This document shows, one piece after another, positions 1 to 7,538 of a DNA stretch of 64,000 nt. The stretch is taken from assembly GCA_020832555.1 (NCBI GenBank), contig JAFIEM010000002.1:1-64000 (forward strand). The letters run 5' to 3'. Under the pieces are notes generated by a model. That model had not been told where the DNA came from. It saw nothing but the letters and a program-made list of their open reading frames with translations, and ran no database searches. Origin of the DNA: Natronohydrobacter sp. GTDB taxonomy: Bacteria; Pseudomonadota; Alphaproteobacteria; Rhodobacterales; Rhodobacteraceae. The position numbers and the translations under genes are program-made. Each line of letters opens with the position of its first letter. Position 1 is the stretch's first letter.

Positions 1-949
1 GCGGTCGGAACAGCAGGAAGACGAGCGCGAGCATATAGGCGAACCAGTTTTCCGTAGCCCCGCCGATGATCGGCTGCATGTAGAAGTCAAAAAGCTTCTC
101 GCCCACACCGATGATCAGCCCGCCGACAATCGCACCGGGGATCGAGGTGAAGCCTCCCAGGATCAGCACCGGCAGCGCCTTGAGTGCAATCAGCGAGAGC
201 GAGAACTGCACGCCGGATTTCGATCCCCACATGATGCCTGCAACCAGAGCCACGATGCCCGCAATCGACCAGGTGAGCACCCAGATGAAGCGCAGCGAGA
301 TGCCGACCGAAAGTGCCGCCTGATGGTCGTCAGCCACCGCGCGCAGCGCCCGGCCCTGCTTCGTGTATTGCGAGAAGATCGTCAGTGAAGCCACGAGAAC
401 TGCTGCGATTCCTGCCGCCCATAGCTCCAGCCGGTCGATATAGAAACCGTAGCCGAACCAGCCGAAAGTCAGATCATCCACCGTGCTCGACATGCCCTTG
501 GGCAGACCGACATCCAGCGCCTTGACCTCGGCACCCCACATCACATCACCAATGCCCTCCAGCAGATAGGCCAGACCGATGGTCGCCATGAACAGGATGA
601 TGGGTTCCTGATTTACCAGATGCTTCAGGATGAAGCGTTCCACCAGAATGGCGAGGCCAATCATCACCAGCACTGTGGCCGGGATGGCCAGAAGCGTGGG
701 CATGTTCCAGCCGAAATGATGGATCCGCGTGCCAAAAATCGCGTTGATCAGATGCGCAAACGGCACCTGCCCCGATTGCAGCCCCACAAGCGTCAGCGCG
801 GCAAAAAGCGCCATCACCCCTTGGGCAAAGTTGAAGATGCCGCTGGCCTTGAAAATCAACACAAAGCCTAATGCCACCAGCGCATACATCACGCCTGCGG
901 TCAGGCCGTTCAGCGTGGCCTCCATCGCGAAAAGCAGGTTATCCGACAT
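1..949 (-). CDS. Branched-chain amino acid-type (LivH family) ABC transporter permease, C-terminus cut by window edge
   Basis: The reverse-strand reading starts MSDNLLFAMEATLNGLTAGV and stays open to position 1, so about 316 residues are visible and the C-terminal end lies outside. It is a very hydrophobic protein with the layout of LivH-type inner-membrane permeases (LNGLTAGVMYALVALGFVLIF-like first helices, later GLAYLLEGIG and GALVGG/IPGAIVGGLI-type loops). An AAGGGGGG Shine-Dalgarno sits just upstream of the ATG at 947-949. It follows the ATPase gene by 26 bases in the same direction, so it should form the membrane part of a Liv/HAAT-type importer with it. The substrate cannot be read from sequence; the linked acyl-CoA synthetase suggests an organic acid or aromatic acid rather than an amino acid, which is inference. 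Confidence 0.88.
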   Translation of the reverse strand, partial: MSDNLLFAMEATLNGLTAGVMYALVALGFVLIFKASGIFNFAQGVMALFAALTLVGLQSGQVPFAHLINAIFGTRIHHFGWNMPTLLAIPATVLVMIGLAILVERFILKHLVNQEPIILFMATIGLAYLLEGIGDVMWGAEVKALDVGLPKGMSSTVDDLTFGWFGYGFYIDRLELWAAGIAAVLVASLTIFSQYTKQGRALRAVADDHQAALSVGISLRFIWVLTWSIAGIVALVAGIMWGSKSGVQFSLSLIALKALPVLILGGFTSIPGAIVGGLIIGVGEKLFDFYMQPIIGGATENWFAYMLALVFLLFRP

Positions 950-975
950 GGTGCACGCCCCCCTTGAATGTCAGC

Positions 976-1821
976 TCAGTCATGGGCCACACCCAGATAG
1001 GCGCGGATCACATCTTCATTGTTGCGCACCTCGTCCGGGGTGCCGTCGCCGATCTTCTTGCCGTAATCCATGACCACCACGCGGTCCGAAAGGTCCATCA
1101 CCACACCCATATCGTGCTCGATCAGCACTGTGGTCGTCCCGAATTCGTCGTTCACATCAAGGATGAAGCGGCACATGTCCTCTTTCTCTTCGACATTCAT
1201 GCCCGCCATCGGTTCATCGAGCAGCAGGATCGACGGTTCCGCGGCCAGCGCCCGCGCCAGTTCCACACGCTTCTTCAACCCGTAGGGCAGCCGCGCCACA
1301 GGGGTCTTGCGGATATGCTGGATCTCCAGAAAGTCGATGATCTTCTCGACCTGCGCGCGGTTCTCGTCTTCCTCGCGTTGGGCCTTGCCCCACCAGAGCG
1401 CCTGTTGCAGCATATTGGCCTTCATGTGGTGCATCCGGCCGGTCATGATATTGTCGAGAACCGACATGCCCTCGAACAGCGCGATATTCTGGAAAGTGCG
1501 CGCAATCCCCTGACGCGCAACCTGATAGGGCTTCATCTTCGGGCGCTTGTAGCCCTTATAGATCACCTCGCCCTCTTGCGGGTGATAGAAGCCCGAGATG
1601 ACGTTCAGCATGGACGATTTGCCTGCGCCATTCGGCCCGATGATCGTGCGGATTTCCCCCCAGCGAATATCGAAACTGATATCCTTGATCGCCACCACAC
1701 CGCCAAACCGCAGCGTGATATTGCGCATCTCCATGGCCACACCGCCGATCTTGCGACCATCTGCCGTGATGTAGCCGTCGTCTGATTGTGTATCGAGCAT
1801 GTCCCCTCCCTGCTCGCTCAT
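976..1821 (-). CDS. ABC transporter ATP-binding protein, LivG type
   Basis: A 281-residue ATPase that energises the Liv-type permease encoded next to it. Walker A is GPNGAGKSS at about residues 62-70; the signature region reads LPYGLKKRVELARAL, the LPYG variant usual for LivG proteins; Walker B is ILLLDEPMAG, followed by the switch histidine in LIEHDMG. The C-terminal GTPDEVRNNEDVIRAYLG is typical of LivG. The start overlaps the stop of the acyl-CoA synthetase gene by ATGA (1818-1821), so the two are translationally coupled. A second methionine at codon 8 is possible, but the overlap favours the first. Function as an importer ATPase is well supported; the substrate is unknown. Confidence 0.93.
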   Translation of the reverse strand: MSEQGGDMLDTQSDDGYITADGRKIGGVAMEMRNITLRFGGVVAIKDISFDIRWGEIRTIIGPNGAGKSSMLNVISGFYHPQEGEVIYKGYKRPKMKPYQVARQGIARTFQNIALFEGMSVLDNIMTGRMHHMKANMLQQALWWGKAQREEDENRAQVEKIIDFLEIQHIRKTPVARLPYGLKKRVELARALAAEPSILLLDEPMAGMNVEEKEDMCRFILDVNDEFGTTTVLIEHDMGVVMDLSDRVVVMDYGKKIGDGTPDEVRNNEDVIRAYLGVAHD

Positions 1822-3800
1822 TCCGCCGCCATCCGGGCAGAGGTCTGGCCAAAGACCTTGGCATCGCGCAATTCAAGCGTCGCTTTCAGCTTGCCTTTGC
1901 GCCCGTCCTCATAGGTGACTTCGGTTTCGGTATAGACGCTGTCCTTGCCTGCATAGAGCGCGTCGATCAGATCGGCGAATTTGTCCTCGACGATCCGGCG
2001 GCGCACCTTGCGCGTGCGGGTCATTTCACCATCATCGGCGTCCAGTTCCTTATGCAGCACCAGAAAGCGATGGATCTGGCAGCCCGACAGCATCTTGTCC
2101 TGTGCCACACTTTCATTGACCTGCTCGACATGCTCCTGAATCGTATCGAGCACGCGCTTGAGGCCCGCGAGTTCCTGATAGCTGGAATAGGCGATATTGT
2201 TGCGCTCGGCCCAAGACCCGACAGCGGTCAGGTCGATATTGATGAAGGCCACGCAACGGTCGCGATCATTGCCGAACACAACTGCTTCCAGAATATTGGG
2301 GAAGAATTTCAGCTTGTTCTCAACATATTTCGGCGCGAACAGGCTGCCATCGGCCATCTTGCCCACATCCTTCGCGCGGTCGATGATCCGCAGATGACCA
2401 GAGCCTTCCTCGAAAAAGCCCGCATCGCCCGTTGCGACCCAGCCTTCCGGGTCTTTGGTCGAAGCCGTGCTTTCTGCGTTCTTGTAATAGCTCTCGAAGG
2501 TGCCCGGCGAGCGGTAGAACACCTCGCCACTGTCAGCGATGCGTACCTCAACGCCGGGTGAGGGCACGCCCACCGTATCCGAGCGCACTTCACCATCAGG
2601 CTGCTGGGTGATGAACACTGAGGCTTCGGTCTGGCCGTAAAGCTGTTTCAGGTTGATGCCAAGCGAGCGGTAGAAATCAAAAATCTCAGGCCCGATCGCT
2701 TCACCGGCGGTATAGGCCACTCGGATACGGCGTAGCCCGAGCGTGTCTTTGAGCGGGCCATAAACCAGCAGATTGCCCAGCCCGTATTTCAGCTTGTCGC
2801 CGATCCCGACCGGCTTGCCATCCAGAAGCTTTGGCCCAACATCGCGCGCAAACCCCATGAAATGATGGAAAATCTTGCGCTTGAGCGGCGAGGCATCCTC
2901 CATGCGGATCATGACCGTGGTCAGCATGTTCTCAAACACACGCGGCGGGGCGAAATAATAGGTCGGCCCGATTTCGCGAAGATCGGTCAGCATGGTCTGC
3001 GCCGATTCCGGACAGTTCACGCAAAAACCCGTCCAATAAGCCTGCCCGATGGCGAAGATGAAATCCCCCACCCAAGCCATTGGCAAATAAGCCAGAATCT
3101 CGTCACCCGGACGCAGCTTGTCAAACTCGGAGGAGTTCTTCGAGGTCACGATGATATTGCGGTTCGACAGCACAACGCCCTTGGGCTTGCCGGTCGTCCC
3201 CGAGGTGTAAAGCATGACGCAGGTATGATCGAGCGTCAGCGCGCTCGTGCGGCGGTCCAGTTCCGCCCCCAGCCGGGTTTCAGCCGCGCGGCCCTCGCGC
3301 ATTACATCTTCAAGCCAGTTCATGTGGCTGTGGTCGTATTTACGCATGCCGCGCTTGTCGAGATAGGCGATTTCCTCGATGCAGGTGACTTTCTCCTGCA
3401 CTTCCAGAACCTTGTCCACCTGCTCCTGATCGCCGCAGATCACGAAACGCGCGCCGCAATGGTCCAGAACATAGGCCATCTCTTCGGCCACCGCGTCCTG
3501 ATACAGCGGTACCGGGATCGCGCCAACCGATTGCGCGGCGACCATCGCCCAATAAAGCGCCGGACGGTTACGCCCGATGATGGCGACGTAATCCCCCTCG
3601 CGCATGCCCAGCACCAGAAAACCCAGCGCCATCGCTCGCACCTCGGCATGTGTCTCGGCCCAGGTCCAGGCCTGCCAGATGCCGAATTCCTTTTCGCGAT
3701 ACGCGGCCTGCATGCCATAGCGTTTTGCATTGCGCGCAAGCAGCGCCGGAATGGAACAAAGCTCACCCAGCGCAGCGCTGGCGGTCTCCGTGGTGCTCAC
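1818..3800 (-). CDS. AMP-dependent acyl-CoA synthetase (long-chain fatty acid--CoA ligase family)
   Basis: A 660-residue ANL-superfamily ligase that would activate a carboxylic acid with ATP and CoA. The AMP-binding motif YTSGTTGKPKG is at about residues 198-208; later come the YGQTE motif and the hinge region ATGDAGFFEEGSGHLRIIDRAKD. I chose the GTG start at 3800 because AGGAGGAG lies directly upstream; a longer reading from 3902 has no such site and an unlikely N-terminus. It is the first gene of an operon with a Liv-type ABC transporter (ATGA overlap with the ATPase). Such a pairing suggests uptake and immediate CoA activation of the same compound. Substrate chain length or aromatic nature cannot be decided here. 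Confidence 0.9.
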   Translation of the reverse strand: MSTTETASAALGELCSIPALLARNAKRYGMQAAYREKEFGIWQAWTWAETHAEVRAMALGFLVLGMREGDYVAIIGRNRPALYWAMVAAQSVGAIPVPLYQDAVAEEMAYVLDHCGARFVICGDQEQVDKVLEVQEKVTCIEEIAYLDKRGMRKYDHSHMNWLEDVMREGRAAETRLGAELDRRTSALTLDHTCVMLYTSGTTGKPKGVVLSNRNIIVTSKNSSEFDKLRPGDEILAYLPMAWVGDFIFAIGQAYWTGFCVNCPESAQTMLTDLREIGPTYYFAPPRVFENMLTTVMIRMEDASPLKRKIFHHFMGFARDVGPKLLDGKPVGIGDKLKYGLGNLLVYGPLKDTLGLRRIRVAYTAGEAIGPEIFDFYRSLGINLKQLYGQTEASVFITQQPDGEVRSDTVGVPSPGVEVRIADSGEVFYRSPGTFESYYKNAESTASTKDPEGWVATGDAGFFEEGSGHLRIIDRAKDVGKMADGSLFAPKYVENKLKFFPNILEAVVFGNDRDRCVAFINIDLTAVGSWAERNNIAYSSYQELAGLKRVLDTIQEHVEQVNESVAQDKMLSGCQIHRFLVLHKELDADDGEMTRTRKVRRRIVEDKFADLIDALYAGKDSVYTETEVTYEDGRKGKLKATLELRDAKVFGQTSARMAAE

Positions 3801-3985
3801 GGGGCTCCTCCTCTTGGTGTATGGGGCAGTCACGCCTCCTTGCGTGCCGCCCGTCTCCCTGCGCCTATCTGCGGGCGCGATTCTTGCCGCAGTTTTACCC
3901 AATCCTTACGAATTGTAACGGCGCGTTTTCCGTGCTTTTCCTGCGCCCCGGACCTCGCTAGCATCAGGGCTCAAGGGAGAGTTCA

Positions 3986-5908
3986 ATGGCCGTGCAGGAA
4001 GAAACCCGCATCAAACTGATGGGCGCGGGGCTGAACATGATCCAGCAGGCGCTGTCAATCTTCGACAGTGACCTGCGGCTGTCAGTCAGCAACCGCCGCT
4101 ACCAGACCATGTTCGACCTGCCTGATGCGCTTGCCCAACCCGGCGCATCATTCGAAGACACGATCCGCTTTCTGGTCACACGCGGCGAATATGGTGCCGT
4201 CGAGGATATCGAGGACGCGGTACGCATCCGCGTTGAGGCCGCGCGCGCTTTCGTGCCGCATTACATGGAACGCGAACGGGCCAATGGCCGCTGGATCAGT
4301 GTCGAAGGCGCGCCCCTGCCACAAGGCGGCTGGGTCACGGTTTATACGGATATTACCGAAGTGAAGCTTCAGGAACGCCTGTTGCAGGCCCATTCCGAGG
4401 AATTGTCGAGCGAGGTTCTGGCCCATGCCGAACGGCTGGCCCAGACCAACCGGGCACTGGCCGCGTCGAATGCGTCGCTGGAACAGGCCAAGCGCGAACT
4501 GACCGAGATGGAAGCGCGCACCCGCCTGACCACGGAAATGATGCCTGCGCATATCGCACATCTGGACCGCGACTTGCGCTACACCTTCTCGAACCGGCGG
4601 CTGTCCTCGGTCTTTCCCGGACTGCCCCAGAATATCGTGGGCCTGCCTGCGCGCGAGGCATTGGGGGCGGTGTTCGACCAGATCAGCCCCTGGCTGGACC
4701 GGGTGCTCGAAGGTGAAAATCTGGTGCAGGAATTCACCCATGAAGAGAGCGGCCGACGCATCCGACTGGCGCTGACCCCGGACCGGCTGGGCGACGGGCC
4801 GATCAATGGCATCTATGTCATGTCGATGGATGTCACCGAAGAGGCACAGGCCCGTGCAGCCCTGGTGCAGACGCGCAAGCGGGAACTTGCGGCGCAGCTT
4901 TCCTCAGGGCTTGCGCATGATTTCGGCAATCTGCTGACCATCATTCTGGGGCTTCAGGGCCAGTTGGCCCGCCGCACGGATTTGCCCGAACACATCACGC
5001 AGGCGGTTCAGTCAACGATTGCCGCCGCCCGGCGCGGGGGCGTGCTGCTGGAACGCATCGCCACCATGTCCGGCGCGCGCGAAATGCGTCCCCAGCCGAC
5101 CGATCTTGCAGCGTTGCTCGATGATCTGCAACTTATGGCCCGCCCCGCCCTGCCGCCGGAAATAGCGGTGCATGTCAGAATAGACGATCTGCCGCTATTG
5201 ATGCTGGATCAGGGCGTGTTGCAGGACAGTTTGCTGAACCTGATCCTGAATGCCCGCGATGCGCTGGGGGCTCAGGGGGGCGAAATAGCCATAAGCGCGC
5301 GCAGGCTGGGCGATACATGGCTGGAACTGGCCGTGGCTGATTCCGGAACTGGCTTCAGCACCGAAGCCCTTCGTCATGCATTGGACCCGTTCTTTACCAC
5401 GAAGGGCAGCGCGGGTACCGGGCTGGGGCTGGCAATGGTCTATGACCAGATCACGCTTTCGGGCGGGACCGTCAGACTTTGCAACCGTCCGCAGGGGGGC
5501 GCCGAAGTGACCCTGCGTCTGCCCTTCAAGCCTGCGGCAACCCGGTGCGACAGCGCGGGCGGGATGGTGCTGCTGGTCGAAGACACCGACCTGATCCGCG
5601 AATCCGTGCGCGAGATGCTGCGCGATCTGGGCCATTCGGTGATCGAAGCTGCCAGCCATGACGAGGCGCTCTCGCTTCTGGACCTGCCCGGTTTGGATCT
5701 GGTGCTGTCGGATATCAATCTGGGACAGGGGGCATCCGGGCTTGATCTGTTGCGCGCCTGCCGTGCGCGTGGCAAGACGCGGCTGCATCTGATGACCGCC
5801 CTGCCCCCCACGGATGCGCTGCATGCCCGCGCACGCGCCGAATTCCCGGTTCTGCCCAAGCCCTTCACCCTGAACGATCTTCGCAATGCGCTGGAGACCA
5901 CCCCATGA
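3986..5908 (+). CDS. Hybrid sensor histidine kinase: two PAS-like domains, HisKA/HATPase, receiver
   Basis: A 640-residue soluble kinase with no membrane segments. A PAS-7-like region covers about residues 15-125 and a second PAS-like region about 180-290, joined by a coiled-coil stretch (130-180). The phosphoacceptor is His311 in GLAHDFGNLLTII; the usual HDFNN reads HDFGN here. HATPase motifs are NLILNARDAL (about 418-427), DSGTGF (452-457) and GTGLGLAM (477-484). A C-terminal receiver (527-640) carries Asp576 in VLSDINLG and Lys in LPKPF. A GGGAG ribosome site precedes the ATG. Its stop overlaps the start of the OmpR-type regulator (ATGA, 5905-5908), so the two form a phosphorelay pair. The lack of membrane anchors points to a cytoplasmic signal, possibly redox or a small ligand. 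Confidence 0.9.
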   Translation: MAVQEETRIKLMGAGLNMIQQALSIFDSDLRLSVSNRRYQTMFDLPDALAQPGASFEDTIRFLVTRGEYGAVEDIEDAVRIRVEAARAFVPHYMERERANGRWISVEGAPLPQGGWVTVYTDITEVKLQERLLQAHSEELSSEVLAHAERLAQTNRALAASNASLEQAKRELTEMEARTRLTTEMMPAHIAHLDRDLRYTFSNRRLSSVFPGLPQNIVGLPAREALGAVFDQISPWLDRVLEGENLVQEFTHEESGRRIRLALTPDRLGDGPINGIYVMSMDVTEEAQARAALVQTRKRELAAQLSSGLAHDFGNLLTIILGLQGQLARRTDLPEHITQAVQSTIAAARRGGVLLERIATMSGAREMRPQPTDLAALLDDLQLMARPALPPEIAVHVRIDDLPLLMLDQGVLQDSLLNLILNARDALGAQGGEIAISARRLGDTWLELAVADSGTGFSTEALRHALDPFFTTKGSAGTGLGLAMVYDQITLSGGTVRLCNRPQGGAEVTLRLPFKPAATRCDSAGGMVLLVEDTDLIRESVREMLRDLGHSVIEAASHDEALSLLDLPGLDLVLSDINLGQGASGLDLLRACRARGKTRLHLMTALPPTDALHARARAEFPVLPKPFTLNDLRNALETTP

Positions 5909-6609
5909 GTCAGCCCCATGTCGCCATTCTGGACGATGAGCCGGAAATCCGTCAGGTGCTCTCGACCGCCTTGCAGGAAGCGGGGTTCCAGACCTCGACC
6001 TATGGCCGCGCGACCGAGTTCGAAGCCGCGCTGCGCCGTATGACCCCCGATGTCTGTCTGGTCGATCTGGGCCTGCCGGATCGCGACGGGCTGGCGCTGG
6101 TGCATCGACTGGCGCTGGAATCCGGGGCGACGATCATCATCATCTCGGGGCGCGCGCAGGTGCAGGACCGGGTGACAGGACTGGAACTGGGCGCAGATGA
6201 CTATATCATCAAGCCTTTCGATCCCGCCGAGGTCGTGGCGCGTATCCGCGCACGGCTGCGCAAGCCCGGCCCTCAGCCCGAAGCGCGCACCAGTCGCGCG
6301 CGCTTCAATGGCTGGGTGGCAGAGTTTGACCGCTATGTGCTGATCCCGGATGACGGCACGGAAATCCCCTTCAGCCATGCCGAGGGCGAAGTCCTGCGGC
6401 TGTTTCTGGAAAGTCCCAAACGGCTGATCTCGCGCACGCAGATGCTGGACGCGCTGGGCGGCGCTGCGGGCGAAAGTTTCGACCGGGCCATGGATGTGCG
6501 GATCTCGCGGCTGCGCACGAAACTGGGCGAAGACCCGCGCAATCCGCGACTGATCAAGACGATCTATGGCGCAGGATATATCTTTCTGGGTGACGTGACC
6601 TGGGGTTGA
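5905..6609 (+). CDS. Two-component response regulator, OmpR/PhoB family
   Basis: A 234-residue regulator. The receiver domain (about 5-118) has the acidic pair in ILDDEPE, phosphoacceptor Asp54 in CLVDLGLPD, and Lys103 in IIKPFD. The C-terminal winged helix (about 130-230) ends with the family-typical DVRISRLRTKLGEDPRNPRLIKTIYGAGYIF region. It is translationally coupled to the preceding hybrid kinase, its obvious partner. It should bind direct-repeat DNA and control transcription; target genes cannot be told, although the universal stress protein gene 64 bases downstream runs in the same direction and may be co-transcribed. Confidence 0.94.
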   Translation: MSQPHVAILDDEPEIRQVLSTALQEAGFQTSTYGRATEFEAALRRMTPDVCLVDLGLPDRDGLALVHRLALESGATIIIISGRAQVQDRVTGLELGADDYIIKPFDPAEVVARIRARLRKPGPQPEARTSRARFNGWVAEFDRYVLIPDDGTEIPFSHAEGEVLRLFLESPKRLISRTQMLDALGGAAGESFDRAMDVRISRLRTKLGEDPRNPRLIKTIYGAGYIFLGDVTWG

Positions 6610-6673
6610 AACAGTTTACAGTCCTGCAGGCTTGCGCCAATATGGCGCGATTGAGCCGGCACAAGGGGCAATG

Positions 6674-7135
6674 ATGCGCAAGTTTCTGGTGATCCTCGAT
6701 GACAGCCGCGAATGTCTGAACGCGATGCGTTTCGCGGCATTGCGCGCGGCGCGCACGGGCGAGCAGGTGCAGATCCTGTCGATTGTCTCGCCCGAAGAGT
6801 TTCAGGGCTGGGCGGGGGTTGCGGATCTGATGCGGGCCGAAGCGCGCGAGCGGATCGAGGCGCATTTCGAGGTTTTCGCCAAATGGATGCGTGACCGGCA
6901 AGGCATCAACCCGGAACTGGTGATCCGCGAGGGCGAGCCGGTGGACGAAATCCTTGCCCAGATCGCGGAAGATCGCGAAATCGGGATTCTGGTGCTCGGC
7001 GCAGGGACCGAGGGCAATTCGCCGGGGCCATTGGTCACGCAGCTTGCGCGCAGTTCAGGCAGCCTGCCGATCCCGATTACCATTGTTCCGGGGGAATTGT
7101 CGCGTGATCGCCTGGAAGAGATTTCCAAAGGGTAA
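6674..7135 (+). CDS. Universal stress protein (UspA family)
   Basis: A 153-residue single-domain USP. The N-terminal strand MRKFLVILDDSRE, the central LVIREGEPVDEIL and the terminal LVLGAGTEGNSPGPLV...ITIVPG match the alpha/beta USP fold. I chose the ATG at 6674 because AAGGGG then sits at a usable spacing; the adjacent ATG at 6671 is too close, and a longer reading from 6632 has no support. It follows the OmpR-type regulator by 64 bases. USPs commonly rise under starvation or oxidative stress; whether this one binds ATP is unclear because the glycine-rich motif is only loosely kept. Confidence 0.88.
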   Translation: MRKFLVILDDSRECLNAMRFAALRAARTGEQVQILSIVSPEEFQGWAGVADLMRAEARERIEAHFEVFAKWMRDRQGINPELVIREGEPVDEILAQIAEDREIGILVLGAGTEGNSPGPLVTQLARSSGSLPIPITIVPGELSRDRLEEISKG

Positions 7136-7179
7136 ATCCGGTTTGCCGCGCGCCCTCACGGCTCGATAGACGCGCGCCG

Positions 7180-7208
7180 GGTCAGGATGGGTATGCCCCA
7201 CCCTGACC
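7180..7208. terminator. Inverted repeat between convergent genes, possible terminator
   Basis: GGTCAGGATGGG (7180-7191) pairs with CCCACCCTGACC (7197-7208) with one mismatch and a five-base loop. It lies between the converging universal stress protein and DUF465 genes. No T run follows on either strand, so intrinsic termination is only a guess. Confidence 0.4.
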
Positions 7209-7214
7209 TTCTGA

Positions 7215-7457
7215 TCACGCTGTCGCGCCAAGAATGCGCGCGATTTCATCCTTCAGACGCATCCTTGTGCGGCGCAATTCACTCTCATGGGACTCGGCCA
7301 CAGGCTCAACCAGCGTTTCCGCCCGATGAATCGCGCGATTCACGTCGTGATACTCTTCAGCCAGACGCGCAAAATGCGCATTCTCCTGCTTGAGTCGATG
7401 GATCAGCTCTGCTGCCAGCGGGAATTCTTCCGCAAGTTCGTGCGGTGTATGGGACAT
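7215..7457 (-). CDS. DUF465 / YdcH family small coiled-coil protein
   Basis: An 80-residue protein, MSHTPHELAEEF..., predicted to be almost entirely helical, with the charged pattern of YdcH/DUF465 (FARLAEEYHDVNRAIHRAE, ESELRRTRMRLKDEIARIL). The start at 7457 is favoured by GAGGAG upstream and by the family's usual length of 70-80 residues; a longer reading to 7499 would add an untypical leader. It is widespread in proteobacteria and lacks a firmly assigned function. It stands alone, converging on the universal stress protein gene. Confidence 0.88.
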   Translation of the reverse strand: MSHTPHELAEEFPLAAELIHRLKQENAHFARLAEEYHDVNRAIHRAETLVEPVAESHESELRRTRMRLKDEIARILGATA

Positions 7458-7538
7458 ATCAATCTCCTCGGTTTCGTGATGTCCCTTGCAGTTTATCACA
7501 CGCTCAAAAGATAACCTTGATCTGCCACAAATCGCCGG

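Noticed and set aside
871-1785. 304-residue open frame opposite the LivG-type ATPase
   Set aside because: Antisense to a clear ABC ATPase; His/Arg-rich composition and no family likeness. A GC-rich shadow.
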